64,000 bases of DNA. Origin: an uncultured Bacteroidota bacterium (GTDB lineage Bacteria > Bacteroidota > Bacteroidia > Chitinophagales > Chitinophagaceae). The notes beneath the pieces are model-generated. The model was not told where the DNA came from and did not search any database. It saw nothing but the letters and a program-made list of their open reading frames with translations. This document shows positions 44,426 to 53,356 of the stretch, in pieces. The stretch spans positions 62,001-126,000 of the forward strand of contig CAIVKC010000007.1 of NCBI GenBank assembly GCA_903906365.1, given 5' to 3'. Each line of letters starts with the position of its first letter. Position 1 is the stretch's first letter. The position numbers and the translations under genes were made by a program.

Positions 44426-46216
44426 ATGAAGAATATCAGGAATTTTTGCATCATAGCTCATATAGATCACGGAAAAAGTACCCTGGCGGACCGTCTTTTA
44501 CAAGTAACGGGAACCATCAGTGATCGGGATATGATGGACCAGGTACTTGACGACATGGACCTGGAGCGGGAAAAGGGGATAACCATAAAAAGCCATGCCA
44601 TCCAGATCAATTACCGACAGGACGGGCAGGAATATGTGCTGAACCTCATTGACACACCGGGCCATGTGGACTTCAGCTACGAAGTAAGCCGCGCGCTGGC
44701 GGCCTGTGAGGGTGCTTTGCTCCTGGTGGATGCCACGCAGGGAATCCAGGCACAGACCATTTCCAATTTATACCTGGCCATCGATAATAACCTGGAAATT
44801 ATTCCGGTTATCAATAAGATCGATATGGATGGTGCCATGATCGAGGAAGTTGAGGATCAAATTGTTGAGCTCATCGGTTGCAAGCGGGAAGAAATCCTGC
44901 ATGCCAGCGGAAGAACTGGGGTGGGCGTGGAAGAAATACTCAGGGCCATCGTCCAGCGGATTCCTGCACCCAGCGGGGACCCGGAAGCGCCGTTGCAGGC
45001 CCTGGTCTTTGACAGTGTCTTTAACTCCTTCAGGGGAATCATCGTTTATTACCGTATTCTGCAGGGATCCATTGCCAAGGGTGATAAGATCAAATTCGTC
45101 AGTACCAGCCAGGAATATGAGGCCGATGAGGTAGGCATCCTCAAGTTAAAGATGACGGAGAAACCCCAGGTGACCTGCGGGGATGTGGGTTATATTATTA
45201 CCGGGATCAAAAATGCCAAGGAGGTGAAAGTGGGGGATACCATAACCAAAGTAGCCAATCCCTGCACCGAGGGAATCCGGGGGTTCCAGGAAGTCAAACC
45301 CATGGTGTTCGCTGGCATTTTTCCGGTTAATACCGACGATTTTGAGGAATTGCGGGATTGCATGGATAAATTACAGCTCAATGACGCCTCCCTGACTTTT
45401 GAACTGGAGACCTCCAAAGCCCTTGGATTTGGTTTTCGTTGCGGGTTCCTGGGCATGCTCCATATGGAGATTATTCAGGAAAGGCTGGAAAGGGAATTCA
45501 ACCAGACGGTCATTACCACCGTTCCCAACGTTAGTTTTATTGCATTTACCACCAAGGGCGAAAGAATTGTGGTGAACAACCCTACCGAGATGCCGGATCC
45601 GGTGCGGATAGAGCGTATTGAGGAACCCTTTATCCAGGCCCAGATAATTACCAAACCCGATTATATTGGAAATATTATGACCCTGTGCCTGGGAAAAAGG
45701 GGTAACCTGGTCAACCAGAGCTACCTGACTCCGACCAGGGTTGAGCTGACCTTTGAAATGCCGCTTACAGAAATTGTATTCGATTTTTATGACAAGTTGA
45801 AGAGCCAGACCCGTGGCTATGCTTCCTTTGATTATCATCCCATTGGAAACAGGGACAGTGATATTGTCAAGATGGATATTCTGCTGAACGGAGATAAAGT
45901 GGACGCCCTGAGTGCACTCATTTACCGGGCCAGGTCCGGGGATTTTGGCCGCAAACTTTGCGAAAAACTCAAGGAACTGGTTCCCCGCCAGCAATTCCAG
46001 ATTGCCATACAGGCTGCCATCGGGGCCAAGGTGGTTGCCCGAGAAACCATCAGTGCCATGCGAAAGGACGTTACGGCTAAATGCTATGGGGGGGATATCT
46101 CCAGAAAACGTAAATTGCTGGAGAAGCAAAAAGAGGGCAAAAAGCGCATGCGGCAGATCGGTAACGTGGAAGTACCGCAGGAAGCTTTTCTTGCCGTACT
46201 GAAACTGGATGAATAA
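44426..46216 (+). CDS. lepA: Elongation factor 4 (LepA)
   Basis: A 596-residue translational GTPase acting on the ribosome. G-domain motifs are intact: AHIDHGKST (P-loop), [12 protein letters not shown] (switch 2), NKIDMD. The EF-Tu-like domain 2, the EF-G-like domains and the LepA-specific C-terminal domain follow; the latter has [11 protein letters not shown] and [32 protein letters not shown]-type ending, in short [11 protein letters not shown]. Usual family length. The downstream PH-domain gene lies 24 bp after the stop and could be on the same transcript. Confidence 0.98.
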   Translation: MKNIRNFCIIAHIDHGKSTLADRLLQVTGTISDRDMMDQVLDDMDLEREKGITIKSHAIQINYRQDGQEYVLNLIDTPGHVDFSYEVSRALAACEGALLLVDATQGIQAQTISNLYLAIDNNLEIIPVINKIDMDGAMIEEVEDQIVELIGCKREEILHASGRTGVGVEEILRAIVQRIPAPSGDPEAPLQALVFDSVFNSFRGIIVYYRILQGSIAKGDKIKFVSTSQEYEADEVGILKLKMTEKPQVTCGDVGYIITGIKNAKEVKVGDTITKVANPCTEGIRGFQEVKPMVFAGIFPVNTDDFEELRDCMDKLQLNDASLTFELETSKALGFGFRCGFLGMLHMEIIQERLEREFNQTVITTVPNVSFIAFTTKGERIVVNNPTEMPDPVRIERIEEPFIQAQIITKPDYIGNIMTLCLGKRGNLVNQSYLTPTRVELTFEMPLTEIVFDFYDKLKSQTRGYASFDYHPIGNRDSDIVKMDILLNGDKVDALSALIYRARSGDFGRKLCEKLKELVPRQQFQIAIQAAIGAKVVARETISAMRKDVTAKCYGGDISRKRKLLEKQKEGKKRMRQIGNVEVPQEAFLAVLKLDE

Positions 46217-46240
46217 ACACGGTCGGGAAATCTTTTTATT

Positions 46241-46858
46241 ATGCGCACACCGCTCCAAAAAGGAGAAACCATTCTATTAACCACTTATTCAAGCTGGGTT
46301 TCCCTCTCAGGACCCTTGCTACTGGCCCTGACGGGATGCGTGGTATCCTATTTCATGGGATTCATCAGGCATTATGGCTGGATAGTTGCCTCAGCCGGGC
46401 TTTTGTACCTGCTGGTCAGGTATTTTTCCTGGAAAGCTTATATCTGGGTAGTCACCAACTACCGGGTTATTGATGAGGCCGGTTTGTTCCGTCATTATGC
46501 AAAGGAAAGCCCCCTGGATAAAATAAATAATGTTTCCTATGACCAGAACCTCTGGGGCCGGATCTTTAATTATGGTCATGTGGAGATTCAGACCGCGGCG
46601 CAGATCGGAGCCACGGACTATTTTAATGTGCACGATCCCAAAAAACTAAAGGATACCATTACGCAGGCACAGGCTGATTACACCCATATCAAAACAACAC
46701 AACAGGCAACCCAACTGGCCGCGGCCCTGGTAAACCCTTCCAGGGTGCCCGTGATGAACCTATCGGCCGAGTTGGAGAAACTCTACGAACTCAAAGAACG
46801 GGGAATATTAACCAGCGCAGAATACGAGCAGGCTAAGTCAAAACTATTGGGAAACTAA
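46241..46858 (+). CDS. PH-domain (bPH2/DUF304) membrane protein with SHOCT tail
   Basis: A 205-residue membrane protein. Two hydrophobic helices lie at about 25-70. The bacterial PH-like domain (DUF304/bPH_2) follows: VVTNYRVIDEAGLF, ESPLDKINNVSYDQ, GRIFNYGHVEIQT. The C-terminal 30 residues form a SHOCT module: LEKLYELKERGILTSAEYEQAK, in short LKERGILTSAEYE. SHOCT tails are thought to serve oligomerisation or nucleic-acid contact, but neither is shown here. No known function. It is just downstream of lepA on the same strand. Confidence 0.85.
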   Translation: MRTPLQKGETILLTTYSSWVSLSGPLLLALTGCVVSYFMGFIRHYGWIVASAGLLYLLVRYFSWKAYIWVVTNYRVIDEAGLFRHYAKESPLDKINNVSYDQNLWGRIFNYGHVEIQTAAQIGATDYFNVHDPKKLKDTITQAQADYTHIKTTQQATQLAAALVNPSRVPVMNLSAELEKLYELKERGILTSAEYEQAKSKLLGN

Positions 46859-46875
46859 AACAGCTTCCGGCCCAT

Positions 46876-48714
46876 TTAAATATAGACGGTTCTGATTTTC
46901 TTTTTGATCGCCTGAAGCGTCTCTAACAGGTCCATTTCCCTTTTCAGGTTTTCCTGGTGGAACTTCAATTGGCCTTTTAATATATCCAGGCTCAGTTTTC
47001 TTGCCTGGGATTGATTGCTGAGTTTAACTTCGGACAGTACCTGCAGTTGGAGTTTCAAATCCCTGAATATGCGGTCCTCCTCCCCGGAAGGGAAATGTTC
47101 ATTCTGACTGGATGAGCCAAGCAAATCTAATCCGCTGGCTGTTATGGATTGCAGGAGATTCACCTGTATTTTTTCTGCATTAATGGCCCGGAAATTTTCA
47201 GCAATCATCTTGTCTATTTTTTCCAAATTGGCAGACTGCAGGTCGCTGACTGTCTGATCAATCCATTTTTCCCCGTCCCTTCCAATCTGCAGCTGTATTG
47301 GCTGACTCACACCAGGAGAGTCCAGGGTCAGCTGGTAAGAGAAACTCGAGGCGGGAATGTAAGGGAGTCTTGCCGTTGCCCCGGGGGTAGCAGCCACCGG
47401 GAGGGTTTGGGGCATTTCCAGCGAATAAGCATGAGCCGGTTCTGCCAGGACTAACTCCGCAATGGGGGAAGCCGGCTGGTAAATCTCCGGATCATCCCCT
47501 GATGAATCAACGAGACGCACTTTGGTCAACAGACCTAATTGGGGAGCAGCCGGCCTGACCCGGAAAGAGGTGATAGGAGGATTGCCCGCAACCAATGGAT
47601 TTTGGCGGGCAGCCTGTGTCTTTAGAAGGGGGATACTAAAAGCGGGAGCCTGGTTTTCCCTTGAAATAGCAACAGGGCCGGGGGTGGATTTGGCTGCTTC
47701 GGTCCTGATAGGGAGCCGGCTGGCCAGCCCCAGGATCATCAGCAGGGAACCGGCTGCCAGCAGCAGGGGCATCATCCATTTTCCAGGCCTCTTGCCCCCC
47801 TTAGTCTGCTGGCCGGATATGCGTCTTACCCTTTCCAGCAGGAACCGGCTGCTTTTGCCGCCAGCAGAAAGCGCGAAGGGAATTGCCTGCCTGCTTTTTT
47901 CCAGTGACAATAGCGCAGAGACATATGTATAGGCATCGTACCGGAATGTGAGGACCTCATCATCACAGCTGTTTTCCATCTCTTTGAGAATATCGACCAA
48001 CAGCATTCTGGCAAAGGGGTTGTAAAAAAACAGGGTCCCCGCCAGGTTCAGTAGCAGGTTCATCAGATAATCGCTTCTGCGGATATGGGATAGTTCGTGT
48101 AAGAGGATGGCCTCCATCTGTAGCGGGCTCAGTTGATCAAGGGTGGCCAGGGGTAGGAGGATAACCGATTTGATAAATCCAATGGTCATGGGACTTTCGG
48201 CAAGTGTAGAGACCCAGACTTCCACCTTCCTGCTAATTCCCATCCGCCTGGAAACCTCATCCACAAAAAGGCGAATCCTGGCTGGCGCTTTGAGCAAGCC
48301 GGTCCGCCGGTATGTATTACATTCCCTGAAATAACCGGCGTAGCGAACAATCTGGATGGACAATACCACCAGGTAGGCCGCGCCCAGAAAAGGCAGGGTG
48401 GCCAAAACCAGTACACTGGCCGGCAAAGACATATTAGCCCCTAAAAGGGAAGCTCCCATGGATTCCATATCCAGGACAGAAAATATTCCGGAACCGGAAT
48501 AATCCATCAGGCCGGCAGCAAAGGTGACCAGGAACCAGGCGGTCCCTGCCGCCAGCAGCGATACAGCCATCAAATACCGGGTGGCAGAGCTGAACCTTCG
48601 GCCATTGCCGGCGAACAACCGGTACAGCAGCCAACACAGGGCCATTTGCCAAAGGTTGTTAAACAATGACCAGCCAAGTATTTTCAGAAAAACTGAATGG
48701 CTAACCAAATGCAT
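46876..48714 (-). CDS. M56 (BlaR1/MecR1-like) metallopeptidase
   Basis: A 612-residue membrane protein of peptidase family M56. Four hydrophobic segments occur in the first 330 residues. The zinc motif is LLHELSHIRR with His206, Glu207 and His210; the third ligand is likely in MENSCDDEVL. C-terminal to the peptidase region (about 340-612) is a Pro/Ser/Ala-rich stretch and a charged coiled coil; there is no penicillin-binding sensor domain as in BlaR1, so the signal it senses is likely different. The BlaI-family repressor gene lies two bases upstream of its ATG, the standard pairing, in which the peptidase inactivates the repressor. Confidence 0.9.
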   Translation of the reverse strand: MHLVSHSVFLKILGWSLFNNLWQMALCWLLYRLFAGNGRRFSSATRYLMAVSLLAAGTAWFLVTFAAGLMDYSGSGIFSVLDMESMGASLLGANMSLPASVLVLATLPFLGAAYLVVLSIQIVRYAGYFRECNTYRRTGLLKAPARIRLFVDEVSRRMGISRKVEVWVSTLAESPMTIGFIKSVILLPLATLDQLSPLQMEAILLHELSHIRRSDYLMNLLLNLAGTLFFYNPFARMLLVDILKEMENSCDDEVLTFRYDAYTYVSALLSLEKSRQAIPFALSAGGKSSRFLLERVRRISGQQTKGGKRPGKWMMPLLLAAGSLLMILGLASRLPIRTEAAKSTPGPVAISRENQAPAFSIPLLKTQAARQNPLVAGNPPITSFRVRPAAPQLGLLTKVRLVDSSGDDPEIYQPASPIAELVLAEPAHAYSLEMPQTLPVAATPGATARLPYIPASSFSYQLTLDSPGVSQPIQLQIGRDGEKWIDQTVSDLQSANLEKIDKMIAENFRAINAEKIQVNLLQSITASGLDLLGSSSQNEHFPSGEEDRIFRDLKLQLQVLSEVKLSNQSQARKLSLDILKGQLKFHQENLKREMDLLETLQAIKKKIRTVYI

Positions 48715-48716
48715 GT

Positions 48717-49100
48717 CTACTGCTTTTTCAGGTTGTTCAATACTTTTTGAATCTCCTCGAGTTCTTCGGCTGAGGCCTTGTGGTTGCCCAGGGCTTGCAA
48801 AACCAGTTCAGTGGAGGAACCGCCGAACAGGGTGTTGATCATTTTGCCCAGTAGATGTTTTTGGGTCTTTTCTTTACTGACGGCAGCCTGATAATAATGG
48901 GTCTTTAGGCTGTCATCCCGCTTGACGAGTCCCTTTTCATTCATAATCTGCATCAGTTTCAGGGTGGTTGTATATCCCACATCCTTGGTCTTTGCAAGCT
49001 CTTCATGCACTTCCCGGACGCTGACAGACTCCTTTTCCCAAATGACCCTAAGAATCTCCAGTTCACTTTCTGTAGGCTTAATATACTTGGTTGAAGACAT
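48717..49100 (-). CDS. BlaI/MecI-family transcriptional repressor
   Basis: A 127-residue winged-helix repressor. The N-terminal PTESELEILRVIWEKESVSVREVHEEL, in short ELEILRVIWEKE, and YTTTLKLMQIMNEKGLV form the DNA-binding domain; the C-terminal half is a dimerisation helix bundle. A cleavage site is expected in that half near the usual Asn-Phe in BlaI, but I cannot place it. It is followed by the M56 peptidase, which in such systems destroys the repressor on receiving a signal. A palindrome (49123-49140) upstream of the ATG is the likely operator. Confidence 0.93.
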   Translation of the reverse strand: MSSTKYIKPTESELEILRVIWEKESVSVREVHEELAKTKDVGYTTTLKLMQIMNEKGLVKRDDSLKTHYYQAAVSKEKTQKHLLGKMINTLFGGSSTELVLQALGNHKASAEELEEIQKVLNNLKKQ

Positions 49101-49122
49101 AAAATGTCAATTTGAAACTAAT

Positions 49123-49140
49123 TTACGATTTATTTCGTAA
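49123..49140 (-). promoter_or_regulatory. Probable BlaI operator
   Basis: Perfect inverted repeat TTACGA-N6-TCGTAA, 23 bp upstream of the repressor ATG. It lies between a TTG (minus strand, 49143-49145) and the -7-like TAAATTAG (49118-49125), the position for repression of the gene's own transcription. No other copy was found in the window by eye. Confidence 0.6.
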
Positions 49141-49188
49141 TACAATGTTAAAGAAAAGTAAACACTGCCGGATGGATCGACCCTTTGC

Positions 49189-50118
49189 TTACTCGATAGG
49201 CTCCTGGGGGTGATGCCGGTTATATTCGGCGATCATTTCACGGGTGGTTTGGGTGGCCCCTTCATGACTCCATCCCGGAGGTTTGATGAAATATTTGAGC
49301 CCCTTACTCAGCGAACCGGACCTGGAGGCTTTTCTGAATAAATCCATCCAGGTGGCAAAAGCAACCACTGCCGGATTAAAAGATGCTATGTTCCTGGTAA
49401 GACCATAGGTAGGCCTTTCCTGTTCTTTGGTGAATGTACCGAATAACCGGTCCCAAATGATGAGTATGCCTGCATGGTTTCGGTCAAGGTATTTAAGGTC
49501 GCTTCCGTGATGGACCCGGTGGTGGGAAGGGGTATTAAGGATATACTCCAGGGGAGCGGGCAATTTATCTATGGCCTCAGTATGGATCCAGAATTGGTAG
49601 ATGAGGCTGATGGCCTGCATGGTCAGCACCAGTACAGGATGAAAACCCAGCAGGGGCATCCACACCCAGAAAATAAAGGCCCCGGTCAGATTTCCGGTCC
49701 ATGTCTGTCGCAGAGCCGCTGAGAGGTTATATTTCCTGGAAGAATGGTGTACCACGTGGGAGGCCCAAAACCAGCCAACCGAATGGCTGACCCGGTGAAA
49801 CCAATAATAGGAGAAATCGTCCGCCAGTAAGGCAAGCACCCAAACCCACCAGCGGGTGGAATCCAGCGTAAAAAAACGGAAATGATAGGCCAGGCTGTAG
49901 AGACCGAAAATAACCCCTTTTGTCACCAGTCCGGTCAGGACATTTCCTATGCCCAGACCCAGGCTGCTGAAAGTATCTTTCGGCTCATAGAGGTCTCTTT
50001 TTTGTATGGCAGAAAAAACAGCCTCCACCAGCAACAGCAGTACAAATACTGGAATGGCATAGTAGAGCAGGTTAGGTGGCATAGATTCCGTTTCTGCAAT
50101 GAATGTACTAACATTCAT
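49189..50118 (-). CDS. Sterol desaturase / fatty acid hydroxylase family protein
   Basis: A 309-residue polytopic membrane diiron enzyme of the fatty-acid-hydroxylase superfamily (PF04116). Histidine boxes are complete: FHRVSHS, SHVVHHSS, HHRVHHGSD, with a further H in NHAGIL. Four to five hydrophobic helices precede and surround them. Such enzymes hydroxylate or desaturate lipids or sterol-like compounds; the substrate is unknown. Start could be the ATG at 50118 or one at 50082 (MPPNLLYY); a 24-bp perfect inverted repeat covers the first of these, which bears on the choice. It is divergent from the fucose operon. Confidence 0.88.
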   Translation of the reverse strand: MNVSTFIAETESMPPNLLYYAIPVFVLLLLVEAVFSAIQKRDLYEPKDTFSSLGLGIGNVLTGLVTKGVIFGLYSLAYHFRFFTLDSTRWWVWVLALLADDFSYYWFHRVSHSVGWFWASHVVHHSSRKYNLSAALRQTWTGNLTGAFIFWVWMPLLGFHPVLVLTMQAISLIYQFWIHTEAIDKLPAPLEYILNTPSHHRVHHGSDLKYLDRNHAGILIIWDRLFGTFTKEQERPTYGLTRNIASFNPAVVAFATWMDLFRKASRSGSLSKGLKYFIKPPGWSHEGATQTTREMIAEYNRHHPQEPIE

Positions 50119-50120
50119 TG
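50097..50120. promoter_or_regulatory. 24-bp perfect inverted repeat over the desaturase-family start
   Basis: Arms of ten bases, CAATGAATGT and ACATTCATTG, around four bases. It covers the minus-strand ATG at 50118. The core TGAATG-N6-CATTCA resembles operators of TetR-type regulators of fatty-acid genes. No such regulator gene is in the window. Confidence 0.6.
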
Positions 50121-50239
50121 GAAAACGCTGATGATCCGGGTCAATTAATCAGGCTGTTTGCCAGGGGGAAAGGATCTTCTTCCAACCCCACCTGCCTGCC
50201 TGGCCGGTATTGTTTGCCACCTGGCTGGGGGACAAGTTT

Positions 50240-50272
50240 ATAACAGGTTAAAATTCATTCATAACAGGTTAA
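50240..50272 (+). promoter_or_regulatory. Two 12-bp direct repeats, 21 bp apart
   Basis: ATAACAGGTTAA occurs exactly at 50240-50251 and at 50261-50272. The 21-bp period places both copies on one face of the helix. They lie about 70 and 50 bp upstream of the start expected from the -7 element at 50304. Likely binding sites of a regulator of the fucose operon. Confidence 0.65.
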
Positions 50273-50303
50273 TGCATAAAAAAAATTATTCAACCTTAGT
50301 TCC

Positions 50304-50311
50304 TACATTTG
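50304..50311 (+). promoter_or_regulatory. -7 element of the fucP operon
   Basis: TACATTTG matches TAnnTTTG, 46 bp before the fucP ATG. There is no TTG at the -33 distance, which is consistent with a promoter that needs an activator. Confidence 0.6.
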
Positions 50312-50357
50312 AACATCCTAACCCTTGGGTAATCCCCGGGACCAATCATTATGCTAT

Positions 50358-51614
50358 ATGAAACAAAAGTCAATTCTGCCTTTTATTCTGATTTACAGTC
50401 TGTTTTTCTTCTGGGGCTTTATTCACAATCTTGACCCTATTTTGATACCACATCTTCGGAGGGCATTCAGCCTTAATACAGTAGAAGCCTCCCTGGTGGA
50501 TTCAGCGGTCTATATTGGTTATTTTCTGATGGCCCTTCCGGCTGGAATGATCATGCGAAAATATGGCTATAAAACAGGCATTCTTACCGGGCTGGCTCTT
50601 TTTGCCACGGGATGCTTTCTGTTTGTGCCGGCAGCCAACACCATGCAATATGCTTTTTTCCTGAGCGCACTATTCGTAGTGGCCTGCGGAATTGCCATAC
50701 TGGAAACGGCAGCCAATCCCTATGCCACCATCCTGGGATCTCCCGAAACCTCCACCCAGCGGCTCAATTTTGCCCAGTCCTTCAATGGTCTGGCTGCTTT
50801 TATCGCCCCGATCCTGGGGGCCCGGTTCATCCTTTCCAAAAACCCGCTTTCTTCAGGACAGATAAATGCCATGACACAACAGGGCAGGGAGGCCTACCTC
50901 CTGGCAGAGACCTCAACGGTGAAACTGCCTTATATTATTTTGGGACTTGCCATCCTGGTGGTGTTTTCCGTTTTCTTTTTTGCCAAATTGCCTGACCAGA
51001 AGGAGTCGGATGATTCCAGGGAAACCGGCGTCTTTCATGCCCTGCGGCACAGCCACCTGAGCTGGGCAGTTGCGGCCCAGTTCTTTTATGTGGGTGCCCA
51101 GGTTTGCGTGCTGAGTTTCATCGTGCTGTTTGCGACCAGGGCTGCAGGTATTTCGGAAAAAAATGCAGCCAATTATTCCGGAGCCGCGGGTCTGGCTTTT
51201 ATGCTCGGAAGGTTTATTGGCACTTTTTTTATGCGTTATATCACTCCGCCGCGCCTGCTGGCGATTTACTCGGTCATGTGTATCCTGCTGACCCTCATTA
51301 CCATATTTGCATCAGGTATCATCACCCTGTATGCCATTATCGGAATGGCCTTTTTCATGAGCATTATGTTCCCCACCATTTTTGCGCTGGGAATTCACGG
51401 ACTGGGGGATGACACCAAATCAGGGTCAGGTCTGATCATCATGTCCATTGTAGGCGGGGCTGCTCTCCCGCCTGTACTGGCACTCATCGCGGACAGGACC
51501 GGAAATATTCAGAACGGCTATGTAGTACCCATGATTTGCTTTGGATTTATTCTTTTATTTGCCCTTAAAGGATATAAAGTAAAAAATCTAAAGCCGGTTT
51601 TGAAGATTTCGTAA
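50358..51614 (+). CDS. fucP: L-fucose:proton symporter family permease
   Basis: A 418-residue major facilitator family permease of the FucP type with about 12 transmembrane helices. Family points are SLFFFWGFIHNLDPILIPHL, in short FFFWGFIHNL, the loop PAGMIMRKYGYKTGI, ETAANPYATILG and NFAQSFNGLAAFIAPILGA, in short FAQSFNGL. These are shared by transporters of L-fucose, glucose/galactose and related sugars, so the sugar is inferred from the downstream genes. Start is the ATG at 50358; the frame upstream to 50325 adds 11 residues with no role. It is the first gene of the operon. Confidence 0.88.
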   Translation: MKQKSILPFILIYSLFFFWGFIHNLDPILIPHLRRAFSLNTVEASLVDSAVYIGYFLMALPAGMIMRKYGYKTGILTGLALFATGCFLFVPAANTMQYAFFLSALFVVACGIAILETAANPYATILGSPETSTQRLNFAQSFNGLAAFIAPILGARFILSKNPLSSGQINAMTQQGREAYLLAETSTVKLPYIILGLAILVVFSVFFFAKLPDQKESDDSRETGVFHALRHSHLSWAVAAQFFYVGAQVCVLSFIVLFATRAAGISEKNAANYSGAAGLAFMLGRFIGTFFMRYITPPRLLAIYSVMCILLTLITIFASGIITLYAIIGMAFFMSIMFPTIFALGIHGLGDDTKSGSGLIIMSIVGGAALPPVLALIADRTGNIQNGYVVPMICFGFILLFALKGYKVKNLKPVLKIS

Positions 51615-51656
51615 TATCGCTTTTCACGCATTTAATACCATTAAATTCCGCCATAG

Positions 51657-53312
51657 ATGGAGACTTTCGAAAAAAATAAGGTGCTTCAGATCCACCACCG
51701 CGACAATGTACTGGTGGCACTCAGGGATCTGGCAAAGGGTGAACAGGTTTTGTTTGACCATATAAGCTATACCATGCTGGATGAGGTCAGGGCCAAACAC
51801 AAATTTTTTATGCAGGACATGAAAACCGGTGATGAAGTGATCATGTATGGCGTGCTGGTGGGAAAAGCCCAGCATCCGGTGGCAAAAGGGGCATTGATGA
51901 CCACTGACAATGTCAAACACGCCGCCGAACCCTATTCCTATCGCAGCAGCCAGTATCACTGGCAGGCCCCGGATGTATCCAAATTCCGGGATAGGACCTT
52001 CATGGGCTACAAAAGAAAGAACGGCAAAGTAGGTACGGCCAACTACTGGCTCTTCATTCCCACTGTATTTTGTGAGAATCGGAACATGGATGTCATTAAG
52101 GAGGCGCTTCACAACGAACTGGGATACGCCGTAACGGATAAATACAAACAGTTTACGCACCAGTTATGCCAGGCCTATGCCCAAGGAAAGGATATACTGG
52201 CCCAGGATCTTTCGCTCACTCCGGAAGGCCATTCCCATTCCAGGGTCTTTAAACATATTGACGGCATTAAGTTCCTCAATCACCAGGGTGGTTGCGGTGG
52301 TACGCGGCAGGATGCTGAAACCCTTGGCAAATTGCTGGCCGCTTATGCGGATCATCCCAATGTTGGCGGAATAACCGTATTAAGTCTGGGATGCCAAAAC
52401 CTGCAGGTGCAGGATTTTATGGGAGAACTCCATAAACGCAATCCTGACCTTGGCAAACCCCTCCTGGTATTTGAGCAACAGCAATCCATCAGTGAAGAAG
52501 ACCTGATCAGGCAGGCCATCCAGCAGACCTTTGCGGGCCTGGTTGAATTAAACAAATCAGAGCGCCAGCCGGAGCCTTTGAGTGAATTATGCATCGGGGT
52601 GAAATGCGGAGGCAGTGACGGTTTCAGCGGCATATCCGCCAACCCTGCGGTGGGTTATACCGCAGATATGGTCGTTGCACTGGGCGGAACGGTATTGCTG
52701 GCTGAATTCCCCGAATTATGCGGTGTCGAGCAACAGCTCATTGACAGGTGCACTTCTGAGGATATTGCCCGAAAATTCATAGACCTGATGCGTTCTTATG
52801 ATAAAATGGCCCACCAGGTCGGATCCGGGTTCCATATGAACCCCTCACCCGGAAATATCAAGGACGGACTGATAACCGATGCGATTAAATCGGCAGGAGC
52901 AGCAAAAAAAGGAGGCAATTCCCCGGTAACGGATGTATTGGATTATACTGAGCCGGCAACCCGGAAAGGATTAAACCTCGTGTGCACGCCGGGCAATGAT
53001 GTCGAAGCCACCACCGGGAAAGCCGCAGCAGGGGCCACCCTGATATTATTTACCACAGGCCTGGGTACTCCGACAGGCAACCCGGTATGTCCTACCATCA
53101 AACTGGCAACCAACAGCCTGCTAGCCAAAAGAATGGGGGATATCATCGATATTGATTGCGGTCCTATTATTGACGGGGAAAAAACCATTGCGGAGATGGG
53201 GGAAGCCATCCTGGAATATTGTATCGCCGCTGCCAGCGGACAAGTCATTCCCAAAGCAGTCCAGTTGAACCAGGACGATTTTATCCCCTGGAAAAGAGGA
53301 GTAAGTCTTTAA
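51657..53312 (+). CDS. UxaA-family (altronate dehydratase-type) dehydratase
   Basis: A 551-residue protein of the altronate/galactarate dehydratase family. N-terminal part, about 1-100, has the SAF-like domain with LQIHHRDNVLVALRDL; the main domain includes GYKRKNGKVGTANYW and IPTVFCEN, then HQGGCGG, LGCQNLQ and CVGVKCGGSDGFSG-like IGVKCGGSDGFSG, then the metal-binding TTGLGTPTGNP and CPTIKLATNS. Family members remove water from sugar acids (altronate, galactarate, and others). In this operon it would take the place of an L-fuconate dehydratase, giving 2-keto-3-deoxy-L-fuconate; that substrate is an inference from context. Altronate is the alternative. Confidence 0.85.
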   Translation: METFEKNKVLQIHHRDNVLVALRDLAKGEQVLFDHISYTMLDEVRAKHKFFMQDMKTGDEVIMYGVLVGKAQHPVAKGALMTTDNVKHAAEPYSYRSSQYHWQAPDVSKFRDRTFMGYKRKNGKVGTANYWLFIPTVFCENRNMDVIKEALHNELGYAVTDKYKQFTHQLCQAYAQGKDILAQDLSLTPEGHSHSRVFKHIDGIKFLNHQGGCGGTRQDAETLGKLLAAYADHPNVGGITVLSLGCQNLQVQDFMGELHKRNPDLGKPLLVFEQQQSISEEDLIRQAIQQTFAGLVELNKSERQPEPLSELCIGVKCGGSDGFSGISANPAVGYTADMVVALGGTVLLAEFPELCGVEQQLIDRCTSEDIARKFIDLMRSYDKMAHQVGSGFHMNPSPGNIKDGLITDAIKSAGAAKKGGNSPVTDVLDYTEPATRKGLNLVCTPGNDVEATTGKAAAGATLILFTTGLGTPTGNPVCPTIKLATNSLLAKRMGDIIDIDCGPIIDGEKTIAEMGEAILEYCIAAASGQVIPKAVQLNQDDFIPWKRGVSL

Positions 53313-53356
53313 ATCAACGCAAACCCAATAGTCAGTCAGACTCTAAATAATAAAAC

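Noticed and set aside
45371-46258. A 295-codon minus-strand frame over the end of lepA
   Set aside because: lepA is complete and conserved here; the antisense frame has no recognisable domain and no promoter.
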